Assembly (NCBI GenBank): GCA_022376465.1
Contig: JACDTU010000004.1
Location: 1 to 64,000, forward strand
Reading direction: 5' to 3'
DNA length: 64,000 nt
From: Cubamyces lactineus
Taxonomy: Eukaryota; Basidiomycota; Agaricomycetes; Polyporales; Polyporaceae
The notes under the pieces were generated by a model. It ran no database searches, was not told where the DNA came from, and saw only the letters and a program-made list of their open reading frames with translations. The position numbers and the translations under genes are program-made. How positions within the stretch are numbered: the stretch's first letter is position 1; the number at the start of each line of letters is the position of its first letter. Shown here piece by piece: positions 58,264 through 64,000 of this stretch.

Positions 58264-59340
58264 CGCTGCGGAGGAATGTGTGGAGGAGGAGGAGGGGAGG
58301 GAGGTAGGCGTGGATAAGATGAGAGGGAAGGGGAGATATATGAAGCCCACGCTAGAGAGAAGAGGGGCGGAGGGAAAGACGAGAGCAGACGCGGACGCCA
58401 AGTTAAGAGGGGCGCAGATTTCTGCCACCGCCAAAGTCTAGTCCTCCTCCTCCTTTGTTTATCTCCTAGCCGCTTTTGGGCGTGATGTCATCCCTCTCCA
58501 CTCATCCTCCTCCTGCATCTCCATGTTTACGCCCACCGTCGCCGTAAACACGCATACATACATACGCTCTGCATCCCTCTTCTCTCCCATTCTCTCCCCG
58601 CCACATCCGCCCGTCGTACTCGCCTGTGAGCGCGCAGAGGAACGTGCCAATCCTCATTCACCCGCCCAACTCAATGCTCCTGCCGTTCTCGTCCCTCCCA
58701 CCCCACTTACGTTCCAGGTCCGACCTCCTATCGCCCTTCACACTCTGACAGCACCGCCAGATAACCGGCAATCTCGCCTTCCCCTCCGCTCCCACTCTCT
58801 CTTCGTCCTTCCCACAACCGCCCGCTCTCCCAATTCTCTCCAGCCCGCTCTCTTCCGCTCCCCAGCGCGAACCCATCTCTCCGCCAGGCTTGGCCCTTCC
58901 CATCATATTCCGCCCTCGTCTTCTCCTTCGCCATCGCCATCTGCGCCGTCTCGAAATTCGCCGCACTCCCTCTGCACTTTCCTCCCTCCGATGCCAATTC
59001 ACCTGCGCTCCACCCATCCATCCCCCCGGCACCCCGCTCTCTCCTGGTTTCTTCTCCCCGCTCACCAATGGCGTGCTGCCTCGCGGCACCCCGCAACATC
59101 TCTGCGCCATTCCATCCAATCCTTTCTGACCTCTCTCCCCATCCCCACATGCTCTCCCCGCCCCGCCCCCCGCCGCCATCGGGCAAGATACCTCTCCCGC
59201 CCCGCCCCCGCCCCAGAAATGCCAGCCGGCAAATACGCCCCAGGCGCCCTCTCTCTGACACCAACCTCCAGATCGGGCTCCTGGATCTGCACATTCCACA
59301 CATCTGATCGAGACCGGACGCTCAACCCAGATTGACTGAA
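58264..59340. promoter_or_regulatory. Pyrimidine-rich promoter/leader of the CBM21 gene
   Basis: More than 0.9 kb that is strongly C/T-rich on the plus strand. A 270-codon open frame at 58523-59335 reflects that composition (Pro/Ser/Arg only) rather than a gene. Likely long 5' leader and upstream DNA. Confidence 0.4.
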
Positions 59341-62300
59341 TGCCGATCTTGCCATCAATATGAACTCCACCCTCGGCGTCTTTTTGCTTGTTTGCTCTCT
59401 TCGCTACAGAAGTCACGATGTGACAGACGCGTCGTCACGTAAAGACGCGAAAATACTCGCCTTTTCTGGGAGAATTGTCCCGTTCTCACGGCTGCGTGAC
59501 GCTTCCGTCTGTGCAACCTCCGACATGTCGGATTTCTCGCGCGCATCGTGTCGTTGAACGCGTCTTATGCTGTCTTCACGATGGCTACCGAGCTCGACGC
59601 ACTTCTTTCGCGACTGCCGCTGTCTGGCTTGCTCTCTTCTCTGGCCTCTCTACCCGCGGTCATGTACGTTGTATATACACCTCCTTGTGCAGCAACGCCA
59701 GCAACCATCGTGCCACCTCACTCTCGACCGTAACCATCGCTCCGCTTCTGCCTTATCTCACTGCTTCTATATACCCTGATGTCCTCCCGGAGTGACTGCC
59801 CTTCCTGCGCCTGCTCATATGAATGCGTTCCTGGGGTCCCTCTCCTTCCTCGTCCGCCTTCTGTCTTTCCCTCCCTCGCGCGCGTAGGCTGCTTGCTCCC
59901 GCTCCCTCGTACCACCACAGCCTACCCAGCCGGTCTACCAGTCCCAGCACATCGCTTACCCTCCCAGCGCGTATCAGCTGCATATTCCAGAATCGATATT
60001 CCAGGTGTCGCCTTGCATTCCTCCGAGGCTCCGACGGCGGCAATAGGCCTGGCCGCGCCAGTGTCCGTTCCGTTCCGTCTGACGCAGCGACGGAGTTGGA
60101 GGTACACGTTCGACGTTGCCTTTCTATCCGGAGTCCTGACCACGGCGGCCTTAGACTCTCGGCGAACGTCTGCCACTTGTGTTCTGTAAGCATCCGCGCT
60201 CTGCTGACGGTCTGTACGTGTCGCGTCGGCCAATGGGTCAATGACTCCCACACGTCTTCCTCCGGAGGGCTTATGCCGCGTTTGCATGACTGATCACACC
60301 AAGCATGATGCACGCAACGGATGGCGACGAACGAATCACCCCGCATCAGATTGGCTGGCTGAAGCGCACAATTCGGAATGCCTGTCGACTCCGTTGACGC
60401 ATCAACGTGCTGCCGCTTGCGACGCGTCTGCTTCTCTCCTTGTGGCTTGTCCTGTTGTGTCTGTGTCTTTACCCCCTGCGCACTGTGCATGCCGCATAGA
60501 ACGTCTTCAGCCTTGGTCTGATTATCGGCTCATCGTCTCGCATCATATGAACTGGATCTCCCCCCATCGCGGACATTGCACAGCCGTATCCGCTCGCCTC
60601 GTCTCGCATGTTGATCCAGGTCGAAGCCCTCGTCTCGCATGTTGATCCAGGTCGAAGCCCTCGTCTATTGAGAAGCGTCGGAGTGCAATGGGATGGACGA
60701 CGTGACGCGCGCGCTGCTGCGTTCACAACTCTGGGCCTCCGACAGGCGCTTCGTCTGATCGATACAGTGTACAAATGGACATTTACTAGCGCGGCTAGCG
60801 AGATGCCGCCTGGCAGCCTCTATTGCGGCACTCGCGAGTCGTCGTCGGGCAGCACCTCGCTAGTCTCTGGGGCTGTGAGGCTGTAAATATACGTACGTAG
60901 CACCGAACTAGACCGCGTCCTGGGCAGTGCACCTCCTCGGACGCGCGGGGCCTGGGCTTTGTGCGGGCGAGGGTAGGGACGCAGATAACAATACCTCTCA
61001 GGGTAGTTCAGGGTCCCCATTCGATTTCGAAGAGCGAGAGTTCAGTGCACAGCTGAGGGGCTGGGTGGGGGGGGAGTGAAGCCCACAATTGGACCTGGGG
61101 TTCTCGCGCGCATGGGAACGGGAGGTGTTCCTGGAAGGCGAGCTTTGCGCGTGTACGAACGTTGTTTCGAGCTTGGAACTTTGTGCTAACTTGGATGTGG
61201 GTTTTGTGGCCGCTGGCGATTTGCAGGTATTCTGTAGCTACAGTCTTTGCGTTACGTTTGACTGGCTGGGCCACCTGCGCTAGCGCATTAACGCCTATGA
61301 CGACTGACGACTTCCCTCGTCCACCAAGTGCGACGGCCGCACTCTTCTGAATCTCATCGAGGTAACTACCCACACGCACTCTGATCAGGCGCCCGTGCAA
61401 TCGCCAGGCAAGTGCTAGTGACCAACGACGACCCGACCGGCAGCCTGGCTCTTCCCGTTCACTTCAAGCTCAAGCTCTGGGACCTGGACTACGCTGCTGC
61501 GCCCCGTGCACGTCAACGTCTGAACCCTCCGCCGCATTCGCTCGCGTCTTCCGACTTCTGACTTCTGACGTCTGATGCGAGGTGCAGGACGCTCACGGAC
61601 AGATGGCCTCTTTACGTGCTCGACCTCCACCACCAAGACGACGCGACGCGACGATGGATCTGATCCTGCTCTGCTCTGATGATCCCTCCTGCTGTTACTC
61701 CTGCTGCTCCTGTCGCTCGTCTCGTTCGATGTGATCTCTCTCTCTCGCCCATCTCGCTCGCTGTCTGCGCCTCTTTGTCAAGCGACACATCACACAGCTC
61801 TGGCGGAGCGACCGCACCCGGCTAGAAGATGACATACTAGCTCGGCGTCATTATGGTACTACGCTCGAGGCTCAGGACACTGGACAGCCCTCAGGGACGC
61901 ACCACCTAAGTACAGTATTACTCGTCGACCAAACGCCCTATCCGTTCCCTGCTCCCTGGATCTGATGGACGCTCCTGCTACGGTGCCACAGTTCACTTCG
62001 TCCTCCGACCACACTTCCTGACACGGCGCTGCACGAGCCTCGGCTCGCTGACGGATCCCTCGATCGGCGTACGCACGACGATTACGTACGGATTGTGCTA
62101 TAGGCCACTCCTGCGTGCGCCGATAGCATAGGGAGGCTCGGGTTCCCTCCTGCCAGCTGCCCTCCGACGTGCCCGCAGCCTGGGGATGCCGTAATGCGGC
62201 TTGGTGCCCTAGTGCCCCCACGACTTCCTTGGTTCTCGGACTCTCGGACTTGCGCTTGGGCGGGTCACGCCACCGCGTTCGAGAAGGTGCGTGGGCGACC

Positions 62301-64000
62301 GTCACTCTCTCACTCTCGCTCTCGCGCGTCTCGTTTCCTGGGTCCAGTGCGTCTGTGCAACAGGCAGGCCCATGTGTTGTGTGAGGTGGAGCCAGCGCAG
62401 CGACGCGTGGGAGTGCACACGATGGGGAGAGAGCATATGTCTGATGGGAGTGGCGACGGGGAGGGCTTCGACGGCTTCGAGCGCGTTTGGAGAAGGCTCG
62501 TCGTCCGTCGCCGAGTGGAGTCGGTTTGGTCGAGGGCGTCGGCAGGGCGGTCACGCAGGCGCGGTGCACTAACTTGGCTTGATGTAGGCGGGCGCTCGCG
62601 CGCGTTTTGCTAGACATGACCTACAAGAAGGATCGAGGGGCTGAGGGCGTCGCAGAGCTATGACGATGTGGTATGCGCTCCGCCGCGTCGATGTGCTTCT
62701 CGCCCCGAAGCGGCGACGCAGTCCTATGGGGTATAGACCACGACTATGGTGCTGGACTGTTCTTCCATGCGCAGGTGCGTTCTTCTGCGTTCGTTTCGCT
62801 CTTTCCTCGCTCGTTCTGCACAATTCTGGCCTTGACGTGCATCCTGCGCGCCACGCATGCCTGGGCACATGTGCACGGGTGTCTCTCGAGTCGCGCGACT
62901 CGCGACCGCTGTAGCAGCGAGTCCGTCTGCCGTCTTACCTACCGCAGCTCAACCCCAGCGCAGCGAGGCAAGATAGCGATGAAGGGGGCACACGACCTTC
63001 CCCGCCGGCGCAGAAGACCCGCCAAGAGCTGGATCGATGACACTCGTCGCCGTCTGCGTCACGACGGCCTGCGGCCATATGCGATTCTCGGCCGCACGTT
63101 CTCGTCCGCGTCCGCCTGCTTCGCTGCGCTTCTCTTCTCTTCTCATTCGACGGCCATGTCTTTGCCACTCTGGTCGTCACTGTGGCTAACGCGCTTCGCA
63201 GACGGGCTCGCACCTCTTGATCAGTCCCCAGCGAAATGAACGGCTTCGACGCGACAGGGAACCACACGCGTGCACGGCACGCGACCAGCCCACCCTCGCA
63301 CGATCTCGCTGCCGGGATCTAGGGAGGACGAGGGGAGAGAAGTGCGAACCTAACAAGACCGCGCAGCACGCCGTCCGCCCGGGGAGCACTTCCCTTTCCT
63401 CGTGCGGGTAGGCCTGGGGCCCAGGGCGGCGTCGTGGCGTTCGTGACAGTGTCGTGGTCGTCGCCCTCGATCCAGGCACGCCCGATCTCATATATGCTTG
63501 CCGCCGTGGCCATATGCACCGCGCTTCTCTCGCGTCCCGCAACGCTAGGCAGATGGGCGTTCCCTGGAATCCCCACCGCCGACTCCGAGGCCAGTCGCGG
63601 TCTACCGCCGGCTTCCCGCTAGTTCGCGGCATCAGCGACCAGTCCCACACCATCTTCGCCTGGACGAGCAGCAGACTGAGAACGCGTCCGGTTATGATGA
63701 GGACCTCCTCCTCACGTCGTCCGTCGCGGTGGGACTCATGACATTGCTCATGGCGCGCAAGCGTAGTCCGCTGACCCGTTACGGGCGCTCCGAGCCTCGA
63801 GGCACGACCCGTGCCCCCTTCCGTGGTGCGATGACTTACCTCTGCTCGCACCATGACGCTTTTCCTGACTACCTTTTCCTCGCAGCACTCGGCTTGTGCA
63901 GCTAGCTGTCTTTGCGCAGACGGCGTTACATGGGGCCGCTCTGGAGCCTATGCCGAGACCATACATGTGATCCAATAATGTCGGAGGTGAGGTGTGCTGA
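59341..64000. other. Gene-poor right end, unresolved
   Basis: About 4.7 kb. A short reading MATELDALLSRLPLSGLLSS at 59581 has a hydrophobic, start-like look and a GTACGT donor after about 80 nt, but I could not build a following exon with confidence. The remaining ORFs are Arg/Ser-rich shadows. No RNA gene seen. Confidence 0.3.
60600..60661 (+). repeat. 31-bp tandem duplication
   Basis: The 31-bp unit beginning CGTCTCGCATGTTGATCCAG occurs twice back to back (60600-60630 and 60631-60661) with no differences. It looks like recent replication slippage. Confidence 0.9.

Noticed and set aside
58523..59335. 270-codon ORF
   Set aside because: Pyrimidine-rich DNA gives only Pro, Ser, Leu, Arg and His codons. 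It fits the long promoter/leader of the CBM21 gene.
59581..60189. Possible gene starting MATELDALLSRLPLSGLL
   Set aside because: The start looks plausible and is followed by a GTACGT donor, but I could not join it in phase to a convincing second exon (candidates at 59720 or 59888).
61859..62617. 252-codon minus ORF
   Set aside because: Arg/Ser/Ala-rich with no conserved motif, no hydrophobic core pattern and no neighbours supporting it.

Overview
This window is nuclear DNA of a filamentous basidiomycete, most likely an Agaricomycete (mushroom or polypore type). The evidence is short GT-AG introns of about 45-90 bp in almost every conserved gene, GC-rich coding DNA, pyrimidine-rich promoters, a fungal-type mitochondrial uL2 and a Ty3-like gag of the Agaricomycete kind. 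I cannot name the species.

Layout. Positions 1-9.6 kb are nested retrotransposons. An older LTR element, of which the 3' end and 3' LTR (9137-9599) remain, is split by a very young 8.1-kb non-autonomous LTR element on the minus strand (477-8578). The young element has about 2.0-kb near-identical LTRs, 4-bp target duplications and only a gag-like ORF. Positions 10.5-14.7 kb hold an intron-containing tRNA-Trp, a decayed BTB gene and unresolved decayed coding DNA. Positions 14.8-24.9 kb are a compact housekeeping block: RVB2, a mitochondrial uL2 gene, a GON7-like gene, a METTL-type lysine methyltransferase, a homeodomain factor, a small conserved hydrophilic protein and a six-exon histone H3.

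Positions 25.1-46.5 kb are the most interesting part: seven members (A-G) of one single-pass membrane protein family. They share a signal peptide, an ectodomain with a CxxC and a TWHDST-type motif, a Ser/Thr-rich stalk, one transmembrane helix, a basic patch, a disordered tail, a short coiled coil and, in six of the seven, a PPxY motif at the extreme C terminus. Member C is a pseudogene, G is frameshifted just before PPxY, and A lacks PPxY. A and G share a near-identical promoter plus ectodomain in inverted orientation over about 1 kb, but have unrelated tails. An F-box gene and a Zn-alcohol dehydrogenase gene lie between A and B. I read the array as a rapidly diversifying receptor-like family whose tails probably recruit a WW-domain (Rsp5/Nedd4-type) ubiquitin ligase. 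The recruitment idea is inference; the architecture is directly visible.

Positions 46.7-48.8 kb are a fold-back DNA transposon with terminal inverted repeats, a TA target duplication and nested insertions. From 48.8 to 64 kb the DNA is gene-poor. The only convincing gene there is a CBM21 protein-phosphatase-1 targeting subunit (55.6-58.3 kb, minus), the glycogen-regulatory type.
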